Shown: positions 22,989 to 32,621, counted from the stretch's first letter. The stretch is DNA of 64,000 nucleotides from Mycolicibacterium sp. HK-90 (GCF_030486405.1 NZ_CP129613.1:868001-932000), one strand, 5' to 3'. Numbers and translations are program-made. Notes: generated by a model from the letters alone, not told the origin.

Positions 22989-23008
22989 CCCGGAGTCACT
23001 CCGGGTCA
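22986..23008. terminator. Perfect 11-base inverted repeat, likely bidirectional terminator
   Basis: TGACCCGGAGT, one base (c), then ACTCCGGGTCA. The hairpin begins with the stop codon of the permease and contains the stop codon of the convergent SPFH gene (22996-22998), so it serves both strands. No T-run follows, as is common for mycobacterial terminators. Confidence 0.6.
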
Positions 23009-23682
23009 GACGCCACCTCCGACGCACCGACCGCCAGCACCACCTTCGACCCGTACGGCACCCGCTGGACCAGCTGCAGCTGCGCCAGTGCCGGGTGGGC
23101 GTCCAGCAGCTTGCCGGCGTTGGCCAGCGCCCGCAGCGCGGCGGTCTCGGCCCGGGCGGTCTCCAGCTTCGCCGCACCGGTGGCCTTGGCCGTCACCAGC
23201 TGCATTGCCGCGGCGCGGATCTCGGCCGGGACGATGACGTCCTTGACGAACGCCTCCATCACCTCGACGCCGGTGCGGGCACCGGCCGTGCGGGCCGCCG
23301 CCGCGATCACCGCCGCGTCGATGCGGTTGCCGCGCTGCATCACCTCGTCGGCGGTCACCCCGGCGACGAGGTCGCGCAGCGCGATCTGCGCGGCCAGGTA
23401 CACCGCGGCCATCGGGTCGGCCGCCGCCTCCACGTAGGCCACCGCGTCGCCGACCTTCAGCCGCAGCGCAACGACGATGCGGAGCGTCACCGCATCCGAG
23501 GTCAGTACCTCCTGCGGAGCCAGCGTCAGCACCTGCTCACGCAGCTCGACGCGCTCCACCGAGGCCGTCACGTCAATGCGGTGACGGCCCGGCGGCAGGA
23601 CACGCGCGAGCTTGCCATCGCGGCATTCCAGTGCGCACTGGCCTGCGGTGACGGTGATTCGATTGAACGTGAAGATGCCCAT
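22996..23682 (-). CDS. SPFH/band-7 domain protein (slipin-like) without membrane anchor
   Basis: A 228-residue protein of the stomatin/prohibitin superfamily. The SPFH core is visible (LPPGRHRIDVTASVERVELREQ, LTSDAVTLRIVVALRLKVGD, ALRDLVAGVTADEVM, GVEVMEAFVKDVIVP). It is followed by an Ala-rich helical region (ATGAAKLETARAETAALRALANAGK) that could form a coiled coil. The N-terminal transmembrane helix usual in slipins is missing. The ATG at 23682 has a strong site (GGAAGGAGG); a longer frame upstream has none. It may organise a membrane microdomain or act as a chaperone; no partner is evident. Confidence 0.75.
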   Translation of the reverse strand: MGIFTFNRITVTAGQCALECRDGKLARVLPPGRHRIDVTASVERVELREQVLTLAPQEVLTSDAVTLRIVVALRLKVGDAVAYVEAAADPMAAVYLAAQIALRDLVAGVTADEVMQRGNRIDAAVIAAAARTAGARTGVEVMEAFVKDVIVPAEIRAAAMQLVTAKATGAAKLETARAETAALRALANAGKLLDAHPALAQLQLVQRVPYGSKVVLAVGASEVASDPE

Positions 23683-24018
23683 GTCGTGTCCTCCTTCCGG
23701 TGTATCTGACTGTGTGGCAAGGGGATACCGCCGCCGGACGCAACCGGTGGCGGGGCGTCGCACCCCCGTACGGGCGGATGCGGGCCGCAAGGCCGCTGAC
23801 TGCGTGACTCCGGCGACGGTATCGGGGTTGATGGAGAGGATTCGAACCTCAGGCCCTTTACCTGTGCCACGGCACCGCCGGCAACTCACAGAAACGTCGC
23901 GGTACCCCGCTCGGCCTGCCTCCCTGTCGGCGCCGAGCAACACCATGCCACCACAGCAAATCTGCAGGCAACCGATTTATTCGCCGGGCAGTTCACCGCA
24001 CCGGCTACCGTGGGTGCA
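23683..24018. other. Intergenic region, 336 bases, no gene seen
   Basis: Lies between the divergent SPFH and M28-peptidase genes and should hold both promoters. It contains the SPFH ribosome site next to 23683, a 12-base inverted repeat GTGCC-AC-type at 23863-23876, a tRNA T-arm-like stretch near 23834-23850 that does not extend into a tRNA, and a candidate -10 (TACCGT, 24006-24011) seven bases before the downstream ATG. No credible small ORF was found. Confidence 0.5.
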
Positions 24019-25524
24019 ATGCGACGTACTTCGACGGGGGCGGTTCTGGGCGCGCTGGCGCTGACCGTGGGGCTGGCCGGATGTGATGCAAAGACCGAAC
24101 TGCAGACCGACGGGCAGAAGTCCCAGGAGTCCTCGTCGTCGGCGGTGCTTTTCGCCGATGAGTTGCGTGGACAGGTATCGGCCGACGCGATGATGGCGCA
24201 CCTGACCAAACTCCAGGAAATCGCCGACGCCCATGGCGGCAACCGGGCGCTGGGTTCGCCCGGTTACGACGCGAGTGTGGACTATGTCGCCAACACCCTG
24301 CGGGACAAGGGCTTTGAGGTCCAGACCCCGGAATTCGAGGTGCGGCTGCCCTTCGCCGAGGATCCTCAGGTCACGGTGGGTGGCCAGCCGGTGTCCGCAA
24401 AGCCGTTGGAGTTCACCATCGGCACGGCGCCCGACGGGCTGACTGCTCCGTTGGTGCCGGCGAAGGTCGAGGACACCCCGGGATGTCAGGCCGGCGACTA
24501 CGACGGCCTGCCGGTTGCCGGTGCGGTCGTCCTCGTCGATCGCGGGGCCTGCGCGTTCGCGGACAAGCAGGCGGTGGCCGCCGAGCGTGGCGCGGTCGCG
24601 ATGATCGTCGTCAACACCAACAACGAAGAGAAGATGGGCGGCACCCTGGGCCGCACCACCGACGTCAAGATCCCGGTGATCAGTGTGACCAAGGATGAGG
24701 GCGCCCGGCTGCGCAACGCGCCCGGGCCCGTCACGCTCAAGCTCACCGCGGGGGTACGCACCGAACGCACGCGCAACGTGATCGCGCAGACCGAGACCGG
24801 ATCGGACGCCGACGTGGTCATGGTCGGTGCGCACCTCGACAGCGTTCCGGAGGGTCCCGGCATCAACGACAACGGCTCCGGGGTGGCGGCGGTCTTGGAA
24901 ACCGCCTTGCAGCTGGGTAATTCGCCGGAGGTGGCGAACATGGTGCGGTTCGGGTTCTGGGGAGCCGAGGAAGAAGGTTTGCTCGGCTCGACCAACTACG
25001 TCGAGGGCCTCGACGTGGAGGGGCTCAAGGACATCGCCATGTACCTGAACTTCGACATGCTGGGGTCGCCGAACCCGGGCTACTTCACCTACGACGGCGA
25101 CCAGTCCGCACCGCTGGAGGAGCAGGGGCGTCCACGTGTCCCCGAGGGCTCGGCCGGAATCGAGCGCACGCTGGCGGCGTATCTCGAAGATGCCGGAAAG
25201 ACGCCGCGCGACACCAGTTTTGACGGCCGGTCCGACTACGACGCGTTCACCCTGGCCGGGGTTCCCGCCGGCGGATTGTTCTCCGGCGCCGAGGACAAGA
25301 TGGACGCTGAGGAAGCCAAACTCTGGGGCGGCGAGGTGGACCAGCCATTCGACCCCAACTACCACAAGAACACCGATACCCTTGAGCACGTGGACCGGGA
25401 CGCATTGCAGATACATGGTGAGGGAGTCGCATTCGCTGTCGGGCTGTATGCCCAAGATCAGCGGGGCCGCAACGGTTTACCGGTCCGCTCGGATCGCACG
25501 CGCCACCAGATCCCCGCACAGTGA
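24019..25524 (+). CDS. lpqL: Secreted lipoprotein aminopeptidase, M28 family (LpqL-type)
   Basis: A 501-residue exported zinc peptidase. It has a lipoprotein signal (ALALTVGLAGC, lipobox Cys near residue 21). A PA insert around 140-250 contains PLVPAKVEDTPGC and VVLVDRGACAFADKQA. Metal ligands are GAHLDS (His), NDNGSG (Asp), WGAEEEGLLGS (Glu-Glu), FDMLGSPN and YHKNTDT (His). It corresponds by position to LpqL (Rv0418) beyond the thiamine genes. The ATG at 24019 is preferred to a GTG at 24010 that overlaps a -10-like box. The stop overlaps the start of a paralogue (GTGA). Confidence 0.88.
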   Translation: MRRTSTGAVLGALALTVGLAGCDAKTELQTDGQKSQESSSSAVLFADELRGQVSADAMMAHLTKLQEIADAHGGNRALGSPGYDASVDYVANTLRDKGFEVQTPEFEVRLPFAEDPQVTVGGQPVSAKPLEFTIGTAPDGLTAPLVPAKVEDTPGCQAGDYDGLPVAGAVVLVDRGACAFADKQAVAAERGAVAMIVVNTNNEEKMGGTLGRTTDVKIPVISVTKDEGARLRNAPGPVTLKLTAGVRTERTRNVIAQTETGSDADVVMVGAHLDSVPEGPGINDNGSGVAAVLETALQLGNSPEVANMVRFGFWGAEEEGLLGSTNYVEGLDVEGLKDIAMYLNFDMLGSPNPGYFTYDGDQSAPLEEQGRPRVPEGSAGIERTLAAYLEDAGKTPRDTSFDGRSDYDAFTLAGVPAGGLFSGAEDKMDAEEAKLWGGEVDQPFDPNYHKNTDTLEHVDRDALQIHGEGVAFAVGLYAQDQRGRNGLPVRSDRTRHQIPAQ

Positions 25525-26954
25525 CGGCGCGGCGCCTCGCTGCCCTGTTGCTCAGCGCCGCCCTGGCGGGGTGCTCGACGCAAACATCGACGACGGCGCT
25601 CGTGCCGGAGGAACTGGCGGGCAAGATCACCGTCGACGCCATGTTCGGCCACCTGCGCAAGTTCCAGGAGATCGCTGACGCCAACGACGGGAACCGGGCG
25701 GTCGGCAGCCCCGGCTACGACGCCAGCGTCGACTATGTGGCGCAACTCCTGCGGGACAAGGGCTTCGACGTCCGGACGCCCGAGTTCGAGCGGATGGGCA
25801 CCATGCGCGGGGGCAATCCGGAGCTGACCGTGTCGGGGCGGAAGTTCCAGGTGGATCAGGCGTCGATGCTGGTGAAGACCCAGCCCGGCGGGCTGAACGC
25901 ACCCACCCTGCGACCGGGCAAGCCGTCCGGATGCACGGCTGCCGACTACGGGTCGCTGAACATCTCCGGCGCCATCGCGGTGGTCGACGACTCCGGGTGT
26001 TCGGTTGTGGTCAAACAGAACACCGCGCTGGCGAAGGGTGCGGTGGGCCTGCTGGTCGTCAACACCGGACGGCCAGTGCCCGGCGGCCTGTTCACCACCG
26101 GTTATTACCGCGAACTCACCGTCCCTGTCGGCATCATCGACCCGACCGCGGATGCGGCGTTACGACGCACCAGCGCCCCGGTCCGGCTGACCCTCGACGG
26201 CCTGGCCGAGATGGTCAAGTCCCGCAGCGTCACCGCGCAGACCAAGACGGGCTCTGCGGCCGATGTGATCCTGGTGGGCGCGCACCTGGACAGCATCGGC
26301 GGTGGGCCGGGCATCAACGACAACGGTTCCGGGGTGGCCGCCCTGCTCGAAACCGCGCTGCAACTGGGCAGTTCGCCGAAGACGACGAACTCGGTGCGGT
26401 TCGCGTTCTGGGGCGCCGAAGAGATTGGCCTGGACGGGTCGACGCAGTACGTGCGCAACCTGCCGCTGAATCAGCTCGACGATCTCGCGCTGTACCTCAA
26501 CTTCGACATGGTCGGTTCCCCCAACGCCGGTTTCTTCACCTACGACGGCGACCAGTCGGGCCAGGCCACCGATCCCAAACCGATGCCGGAGGGCTCGGCC
26601 GGCATCGAACGGACCATGGCGGGTTATCTCAACCTCGCCGGGGTGCGGCCGGCCGACATGCCGATCGGCGGCACCACCGACTATCACCCGTTCTTGCGGG
26701 CCGGGGTGCCCATCGGCGGTGCGACCACAGGATCGTCGCAGCGCAAGACCGAGGTTCAGGCCCGATTGTGGGGCGGACGGGCCGGCGCGGCCTTCGATCC
26801 CAACTATCACACCGCCCGCGACACCATCGACAACGTGGACGCGCGGGCGCTGGGCACCATGGGATCGGCGATCGCGTTCACCGTGGGCACCTACGCCCGG
26901 TCCATCGAGGGCCCCAACGGTGTTCCGGCACGTGACAAGCGTCACCGTGGATGA
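25521..26954 (+). CDS. Second M28-family lipoprotein aminopeptidase, tandem paralogue of LpqL
   Basis: 477 residues closely related to the preceding gene: lipobox LAGC near residue 18, then KFQEIADANDGNRAVGSPGY, a PA insert, GAHLDSIGGGPGINDNGSG, FWGAEEIGLDGS, FDMVGSPNAGFFTYDGDQS and YHTARDTID with the zinc ligands retained. GTG at 25521 overlaps the upstream stop by four bases, so the pair is an operon from tandem duplication. Both should be active exported aminopeptidases. The substrate-binding inserts differ most (around residues 85-130), hinting at different peptide preferences. Confidence 0.85.
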   Translation: MTARRLAALLLSAALAGCSTQTSTTALVPEELAGKITVDAMFGHLRKFQEIADANDGNRAVGSPGYDASVDYVAQLLRDKGFDVRTPEFERMGTMRGGNPELTVSGRKFQVDQASMLVKTQPGGLNAPTLRPGKPSGCTAADYGSLNISGAIAVVDDSGCSVVVKQNTALAKGAVGLLVVNTGRPVPGGLFTTGYYRELTVPVGIIDPTADAALRRTSAPVRLTLDGLAEMVKSRSVTAQTKTGSAADVILVGAHLDSIGGGPGINDNGSGVAALLETALQLGSSPKTTNSVRFAFWGAEEIGLDGSTQYVRNLPLNQLDDLALYLNFDMVGSPNAGFFTYDGDQSGQATDPKPMPEGSAGIERTMAGYLNLAGVRPADMPIGGTTDYHPFLRAGVPIGGATTGSSQRKTEVQARLWGGRAGAAFDPNYHTARDTIDNVDARALGTMGSAIAFTVGTYARSIEGPNGVPARDKRHRG

Positions 26955-27011
26955 ACCCGGCTGGACCGAACGGTGGTTGAACCCGCGAAGGTAGGCCCCC
27001 GTAGTACAGGT

Positions 27012-28100
27012 ATGGGAATTAACGTCGCGAGAATGCCCAGCCACAGCACCATTGCCGGCGTTCACGCAGTACTGCCCCCGCATCGCTACACCCAGGACGA
27101 GGTCACCCGCGCGCTGCTGGACCTGCCCGGATACACCGAGGCGGAGGAGGTGGTGCGGGCACTGCACAAGAGCGCGAAGGTGAACAGCCGCTACCTGGTG
27201 CTTCCGCTCGAGCGGTACGCCAGTCTCGACGATTTCGGTGAGAGCAACAGCCTGTTCATCGAACACGCAACCGAACTGGGCTGCGCCGCACTGTCCGGGG
27301 CGCTCGACGAGGCCGGCCTGCGCCCGGAGGATGTCGATCTGATCGTCACCACCACCGTCACCGGCGCCGCGGTCCCGTCGCTCGACGCCCGCATCGCCGG
27401 CCGCCTCGGGATGCGGCCCGACGTGCGGCGCATCCCGATCTTCGGGCTGGGTTGTGTGGCCGGCGCCGCCGGCATCGCCCGGCTCAACGACTACCTGCGG
27501 GGCGCGCCCGACAAGGTGGCGGTCCTGGTGTCGGCCGAATTGTGTTCGCTGACCCGCAAACACAATCCCGCGATGCCGACGCTGGTGGCCGGCGCGCTGT
27601 TCGGCGACGGCGCCGCCGCGGTGGTCGCGGTCGGCGAACAACGGGCCCGCAAGCTCAACCCGACCGGGCCCGACGTGCTCGACTCACGCAGCCATCTGTA
27701 TCCGGATTCATTGCACGCGATGGGTTGGGACATCGGCTCCGATGGCTTCGAGATCGTGCTCAGTGCCGAAGTCCCGAGCTTCGTGGGACGCTACCTGGGC
27801 GACGACGTCGCCGGATTCCTCGGCGATCACGGCCTCACCGTCGAGGATGTATCCGCCTGGGTGAGCCATCCGGGTGGGCCGAAGGTGATCGAGGCGATCA
27901 TCGAAACCCTGGGATTACCTGAGGACGCACTGGATCTCACCTGGCAGTCGCTCGCCGACGTCGGCAATCTGTCGTCATCCTCCGTGCTGCACGTGCTGCG
28001 GGACACCATCCGTAAACGGCCGGAATCGGACACCCCCGGGGTGATGATGGCCATGGGTCCCGGCTTCTGCTCCGAACTCGTCCTGCTGCGCTGGCGCTGA
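27012..28100 (+). CDS. Type III polyketide synthase (alkylresorcinol/alkylpyrone-type)
   Basis: A chalcone-synthase-fold enzyme of about 362 residues that extends an acyl-CoA with malonyl-CoA and cyclises the product. The catalytic Cys is in GLGCVAGA, the His in [12 protein letters not shown] and the Asn in [17 protein letters not shown] and the C-terminal GPGFCSEL are also typical. Several starts are in frame (GTG 26973, ATG 27012, ATG 27033); 27012 is a compromise without a strong ribosome site. It is coupled to an ICMT-like methyltransferase and a flavin hydroxylase, the order of Streptomyces srsA-srsB-srsC. This supports a long-chain alkylresorcinol or quinone product. Confidence 0.9.
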   Translation: MGINVARMPSHSTIAGVHAVLPPHRYTQDEVTRALLDLPGYTEAEEVVRALHKSAKVNSRYLVLPLERYASLDDFGESNSLFIEHATELGCAALSGALDEAGLRPEDVDLIVTTTVTGAAVPSLDARIAGRLGMRPDVRRIPIFGLGCVAGAAGIARLNDYLRGAPDKVAVLVSAELCSLTRKHNPAMPTLVAGALFGDGAAAVVAVGEQRARKLNPTGPDVLDSRSHLYPDSLHAMGWDIGSDGFEIVLSAEVPSFVGRYLGDDVAGFLGDHGLTVEDVSAWVSHPGGPKVIEAIIETLGLPEDALDLTWQSLADVGNLSSSSVLHVLRDTIRKRPESDTPGVMMAMGPGFCSELVLLRWR

Positions 28101-28606
28101 TGAAGGCCAAGGGGTTTGCCGCGCTGATCGCGCTCGTAGCCGTCGAGCGCGTGATCGAGCTGGTGGTGTCCAAACGCAACCTGCAGTGGAGTAAGGCCCA
28201 CGGCGGTAAGGAATTCGGGGCGGGCCATTATCCGGTGATGGTGGCCTTGCACAGCGGGTTGCTGCTCGGCGCGGTGCTGGAGGCGCGGCGACGGCCGCGG
28301 CCGGTCTTGAGCCGGGCCATGGTCGCGGTGGTGATCGCTGCCCAGGCTCTGCGCTGGTGGTGCATCACCACGCTGGGCAAGCAGTGGAACACCCGCGTGG
28401 TCGTGGTACCGGGCGCCCCGCGCGTCGTCGACGGTCCCTACCGGGTGCTGCCGCATCCCAATTACGTTGCGGTGGTCACCGAGGGAGCGGCCCTGCCGTT
28501 GGCCGGCGGCGCCTGGATCACGGCCGCGGTGTTCACGATCGCCAACGCCGCGCTCCTGCGATCCCGAATCCGGGTGGAAAACGAAGCGCTGCAAGGACTC
28601 ACGTGA
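28100..28606 (+). CDS. Isoprenylcysteine carboxyl methyltransferase-family protein (SrsB-like)
   Basis: A 168-residue integral membrane SAM-dependent methyltransferase with hydrophobic segments near residues 5-20, 45-62, 72-88 and 128-150. The cofactor-binding ICMT motif is VVDGPYRVLPHPNYVAVVTE near residues 110-130, and RVENEALQG near the C-terminus supplies the conserved acidic residue. In the srs pathway this class O-methylates the resorcinol hydroxyl made by the type III PKS. The ATG shares one base with the PKS stop (TGATG), and the stop overlaps the next GTG by four bases. Confidence 0.85.
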   Translation: MKAKGFAALIALVAVERVIELVVSKRNLQWSKAHGGKEFGAGHYPVMVALHSGLLLGAVLEARRRPRPVLSRAMVAVVIAAQALRWWCITTLGKQWNTRVVVVPGAPRVVDGPYRVLPHPNYVAVVTEGAALPLAGGAWITAAVFTIANAALLRSRIRVENEALQGLT

Positions 28607-29628
28607 TCGATCTGCTCGTCGCAGGCGGCGGCCCGGCCGGGTTGGCCACCGCGGTGCACGCGGCGCGTGCCGGGCTGGAGGCCGTGGTGGTGGAACGCCG
28701 TGAGGGCCCGATCGACAAGGCTTGCGGCGAAGGCCTGATGCCGCATTCGGTACGGCAGCTGCAGCGGCTGGGCGCGGAGCTGAACGACCGGCCCTACCGG
28801 CCTTTCTACGGCATCCGCTACCTGGACGGGCGCCGCACCGCCGAGGCCAGGTTCCGCGACGGGGCCGGGCGCGGCGTGCGCCGCACGGTGCTGCATGCCG
28901 CGCTGTCGGAGGCGGCGTCGGCGGCCGGCGTCCGGGTGGTCCACGGTGAGGTCGGCCCGGTGACCCAGGACTCGATGTCGGTGAGTGCGGGGGGCTTTCG
29001 GGCCCGCTATCTGGCGGCCGCCGATGGCCTGCATTCACCGATCCGCCGTTCGCTCGGGCTCAGCAGTGGCGAGGGCAGGCGACGCCGCTGGGGGATTCGG
29101 CGCCACATCCAGATCGCCCCGTGGTCGGATTGTGTCGAGGTGTACTGGGGCCGCGACGCCGAGGCGTATGTGACGCCGGTCAGCGAAACCTGCGTCGGGG
29201 TGGCGATCCTGACCTCGGTGCGGGGCGGTTTCGACGACCGCCTGGCCGAATTCCCGATGCTGGCCGAGCGGATTCACGGCCTCGAGCACGGCCAGGACCG
29301 CGCGGCCGGCCCGTTGCGGCAGAAGGTGCGCGCCCGTACCGCGGGCCGGGTGCTGTTGGTCGGCGATGCCGCGGGCTATGTGGACGCGCTGACCGGTGAG
29401 GGCATGGGTCTGGCCTTCGGCGCCGCCGAACTGCTGGTGAACTGCGTGCGGGCGGACCGGCCCGGTGACTACGACCGGCAGTGGCGGGCGATGACCCGCC
29501 GGTACCGGCTGCTGACCGCGGCCCTGCTGCACGGCAGCGGTTTTCGGCCGGTACGGGCAAGCATCACCCCGGCGTCGGCGGCGCTGCCGTCGGTGTTCGC
29601 CCGCGTGGTCAACGCGCTGGGCGAGTAG
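28603..29628 (+). CDS. FAD-dependent aromatic hydroxylase/oxidoreductase (SrsC-like)
   Basis: A 341-residue group A flavoprotein monooxygenase. The FAD motif is LLVAGGGPAGLATAVHAARAG at residues 4-24. It also has DKACGEGLMPHSV as in geranylgeranyl-reductase/SrsC-type proteins, AADGLHSPIRRSLGL (the DG motif) and VLLVGDAAGYVDALTGEGMG (the GD motif). In the srs pathway this enzyme hydroxylates alkylresorcinols, which then become quinones. GTG at 28603 overlaps the methyltransferase stop. Its 3' end overlaps the convergent UraA-type gene by 20 bases. Confidence 0.87.
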   Translation: MIDLLVAGGGPAGLATAVHAARAGLEAVVVERREGPIDKACGEGLMPHSVRQLQRLGAELNDRPYRPFYGIRYLDGRRTAEARFRDGAGRGVRRTVLHAALSEAASAAGVRVVHGEVGPVTQDSMSVSAGGFRARYLAAADGLHSPIRRSLGLSSGEGRRRRWGIRRHIQIAPWSDCVEVYWGRDAEAYVTPVSETCVGVAILTSVRGGFDDRLAEFPMLAERIHGLEHGQDRAAGPLRQKVRARTAGRVLLVGDAAGYVDALTGEGMGLAFGAAELLVNCVRADRPGDYDRQWRAMTRRYRLLTAALLHGSGFRPVRASITPASAALPSVFARVVNALGE

Positions 29629-30883
29629 GCCGCACCAGGTCGCCGAGGTAGGTGAGCAGCCGCATGCCGTGGAAGACCAGCAGGGCGGCGATCGACCCCA
29701 GCGCGATCCCGGTGAACGTCAGCGAACCGAGCTGCCAGGTGAAGTCGGCGATCCCGATGATCAGCGGGATGGCCGCGGTCATCTGGTTGATCGGCTTGGA
29801 GAAATCGACGTGGTTGGTGAGCCAGATGCGCACGCCGAGGATGCCGACCAGGCCGTAGAGCACGATCGTCGCCCCACCGAGCACGCCCGGGGGGATCGCC
29901 GAGATCGTGGCACCGACCTTGGGGCACAACGACAACGCGATCGCCACCGCGGCGGCGACCCAGTACGCGGCGGTGGAGTAGACCCGCGTGGCCGCCATGA
30001 CCCCGATGTTCTCGGCGTAGGTGGTGGTGGCCGATCCACCCCCGGCTCCGGCCAGCACCGTGGCCACCCCGTCGGCGGCCAGCGCACGGCCGACCAGTGG
30101 ATCGAGATCGGTACCGGTCATCTGCCCCACCGACTTGACGTGCCCGATGTTCTCGGCGACCAGCGCGATCACCGCGGGCAGGAACAGCGGCAACACCGCC
30201 AGGCTGAACGTCGGGGTCTGGAACTCGGGCAACCCGATCCACGGGGCCGCCGCGATCGCGGAAGTTTCCACCTCGCCCAGGACCAGTGCCAGCAGATAGC
30301 CGATCAGCACCGCGCCGAAGATCGCCAGCCGGCCGATCAGGCCTTTGAAGAACGCCAGCGTGGCCACCAGCAGCACCAAGGTCACCAACCCGACCAGCGG
30401 GCCCTTCTCGAAATTCGACTTGGCGGCCGGCGCCAGGTTGAAACCGATCAGCGCGACGACCGAGCCGGTCACCACCGGCGGCAGGGTCAGGTCGATCCAG
30501 TGGGTGCCGGCCAGGTGCACCACCGCGCCGATGAGGATGAGCAGCAATCCGACGGCGATCAGCCCGCCCAGGGCGCTGCCCGCTCCGTGCGAGGCGACGG
30601 CCGCGGTCACCGGGGAGATCACCGCGAAGCTCGATCCCAGGTAGCTCGGTAACCGGTTTCCGGTGATGAGCAGGAACAGGATCGTGCCCACACCCGAGAA
30701 CAGCAGGGTGGTGGCGGGCGGGAAGCCGGTGAGCACCGGGACCAGGAACGTTGCGCCGAACATGGCCACCACATGCTGGGCGCCGATGCCGATGGTGCTG
30801 ATCCAATCGAGCCGTTCCCCGGGGTTGACGACGAAGTCGTCGTCGGTGCGGGTCTCGACATGTTGCCAACTCAGCGGAATCAC
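29609..30883 (-). CDS. Uracil/xanthine permease family (UraA/NCS2) transporter
   Basis: A 424-residue NCS2 nucleobase:proton symporter. The family landmarks are GIGAQHVVAMFGATFLVPVL near residue 32, PSYLGSSFA in the helix-3 half-loop, FLPAVIALVAENIGHVKSVG containing the substrate-binding Glu, and GAGGGSATTTYAENIGVMAATRV. The TTTYAENIG form with a short N-terminus resembles UraA/PyrP, so uracil is the likely substrate; no pyrimidine gene is adjacent. It converges on the flavin hydroxylase with a 20-base overlap and is divergent from the SulP gene. Confidence 0.87.
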   Translation of the reverse strand: MIPLSWQHVETRTDDDFVVNPGERLDWISTIGIGAQHVVAMFGATFLVPVLTGFPPATTLLFSGVGTILFLLITGNRLPSYLGSSFAVISPVTAAVASHGAGSALGGLIAVGLLLILIGAVVHLAGTHWIDLTLPPVVTGSVVALIGFNLAPAAKSNFEKGPLVGLVTLVLLVATLAFFKGLIGRLAIFGAVLIGYLLALVLGEVETSAIAAAPWIGLPEFQTPTFSLAVLPLFLPAVIALVAENIGHVKSVGQMTGTDLDPLVGRALAADGVATVLAGAGGGSATTTYAENIGVMAATRVYSTAAYWVAAAVAIALSLCPKVGATISAIPPGVLGGATIVLYGLVGILGVRIWLTNHVDFSKPINQMTAAIPLIIGIADFTWQLGSLTFTGIALGSIAALLVFHGMRLLTYLGDLVRPTRPAR

Positions 30884-30944
30884 GAGTGATGACTACACCA
30901 TGATCGGCTGCCGCGCATGCGGACTGCGGCAAGAATCAACCGTG

Positions 30945-32621
30945 ATGACACCGAACCTGACGCGCTGGCTCCCCGGACTGGCGCAGCTCACCGGCTATCA
31001 GCGGTCGTGGCTGCGCGGCGACGTCCTGGCCGGGGTGACGGTCGCGGCCTACCTGGTACCGCAGGTGATGGCCTACGCGACGGTGGCCGGGCTACCGCCG
31101 GTCGCGGGGCTGTGGGCGGCGTTGGTGCCGATGGCCGTCTACGCGCTGCTGGGGTCGTCGCGGCAACTGTCGGTGGGCCCGGAGTCGACCACGGCCCTGA
31201 TGACCGCCTCGGCCCTGGCTCCGCTGGTCATCGTCGATCCGGCCCGTTACGCCGCGATGTCGGCGGTGCTGGCATTGCTCGTCGGGGCGGTCTGTCTGGT
31301 GGCGGGATTGTGCCGGCTCGGCTTTCTGGCCGATCTGCTGTCGCGCCCGGTGCTGGTCGGCTACATGACCGGCGTCGCGCTCATCATGATGAGTGGCCAA
31401 CTCGGCAAGGTGACCGGCGTTGACGTCGGTGGGGACGAGTTCATCGACCAGGTCCGCTCCTTCGTGTCCGGCCTCGACTCGGTGCACGTTCCCACGCTGG
31501 TGTTGTCGGTCGCGGTGTTGGTGCTGCTGCTGGTGTTGTTCCGGCTTTCCGCACGGTTTCCCGGCCCGCTGGCAGCGGTGCTGGCCGCGACGGCGGTGGT
31601 GTGGTTGTTCTCCTTGGAGGACAAGGGAATCCGAGTGGTAGGCGGCATACCCGCCGGGTTGCCCGCACTCACTCTGCCGCCCGTCGCGATGACCGAGGTG
31701 GTGGCACTGGTGATTCCGGCGGTCGGCATCGCGGTCGTGGCATTCTCCGACAATGCCCTGACCGCCCGCACCTTCGCGGCGCGTAAGCGGGAGACGATCG
31801 ACGCCAACGCCGAGCTGAGGGCACTGGGCGTGTGCAACCTGACAACCGGTGTCAGCCAAGGATTTCCGGTCAGCTCCAGCGGGAGCCGGACCGCGCTCGG
31901 TGACGTGCTGGGCAGCCGCACCCAGCTGTACTCGCTGGTGATGCTCGGCACCGTGCTGGTGGTCATGCTGGCCGGGCGCGACCTGCTGGAGAACTTCCCG
32001 ATGGCGGCGCTGGGCGCGCTGGTGGTCTACGCCGCGCTCCGGCTGATCGACGTGGCCGAGTTCCGGCGCCTGGCCCGCTTCCGGCGCAGCGAGCTGATCC
32101 TCGCGTTGGCCACCACGGGCGCGGTGCTGGGCTTCGGTGTGCTGTACGGCGTACTGGTGGCGATCGCCCTGTCCCTGCTGGACACGCTGCGGCGGATAGC
32201 CCGGCCCCACGACAGCGTGCTCGGCTATGTGCCCGGGGTGGCCGGGATGCACGACGTCGACGACTATCCGGACGCCCATCCGGTGCCGGGGCTGGTGGTC
32301 TACCGCTACGACGCGCCGCTGTTCTTCGCCAACGCCGAGGATTTCCGGGAACGGGCGCTCACCGCGGTCGACGAGGCCGACGGCCCGGTCGAGTGGTTCG
32401 TGCTCAACGTCGAGGCCAATGTCGAACCGGATCTCACCGCGATCGACGCGCTGGAACAGCTGCGCCGCGACCTCACCGACCGCGGCATCGTGTTCGCGAT
32501 AGCACGACTCAAACACGATGTGCGCGACCAGTTGAAGGCCGCGGGCTTCATCGACCGGGTCGGCGAGGACCACATCTTTCCGACACTGCCGACGGCGGTG
32601 GAGGCGTTCCGTAATCGCTAG
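30945..32621 (+). CDS. SulP/SLC26-family anion transporter with STAS domain
   Basis: A 558-residue inner-membrane transporter. The sulfate-transporter domain (residues about 20-400) has [20 protein letters not shown] and [19 protein letters not shown] at its start, plus [21 protein letters not shown]. It is followed by a STAS domain from about 445 ([41 protein letters not shown]). The transported anion could be sulfate, bicarbonate or a dicarboxylate. The start could be ATG 30945, GTG 30942 or ATG 30900. The 3' end meets the convergent isomerase gene with a four-base overlap. Confidence 0.87.
   Translation: MTPNLTRWLPGLAQLTGYQRSWLRGDVLAGVTVAAYLVPQVMAYATVAGLPPVAGLWAALVPMAVYALLGSSRQLSVGPESTTALMTASALAPLVIVDPARYAAMSAVLALLVGAVCLVAGLCRLGFLADLLSRPVLVGYMTGVALIMMSGQLGKVTGVDVGGDEFIDQVRSFVSGLDSVHVPTLVLSVAVLVLLLVLFRLSARFPGPLAAVLAATAVVWLFSLEDKGIRVVGGIPAGLPALTLPPVAMTEVVALVIPAVGIAVVAFSDNALTARTFAARKRETIDANAELRALGVCNLTTGVSQGFPVSSSGSRTALGDVLGSRTQLYSLVMLGTVLVVMLAGRDLLENFPMAALGALVVYAALRLIDVAEFRRLARFRRSELILALATTGAVLGFGVLYGVLVAIALSLLDTLRRIARPHDSVLGYVPGVAGMHDVDDYPDAHPVPGLVVYRYDAPLFFANAEDFRERALTAVDEADGPVEWFVLNVEANVEPDLTAIDALEQLRRDLTDRGIVFAIARLKHDVRDQLKAAGFIDRVGEDHIFPTLPTAVEAFRNR

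Noticed and set aside
23829..23861. tRNA T-arm-like sequence on the minus strand (GAGGTTCGAATCCTC followed by TCCATCA).
   Set aside because: No matching 5' acceptor strand, D-arm or 5+7+5 anticodon arm is found at the right distance, and the T-stem has only four pairs. Probably chance or a very old fragment.
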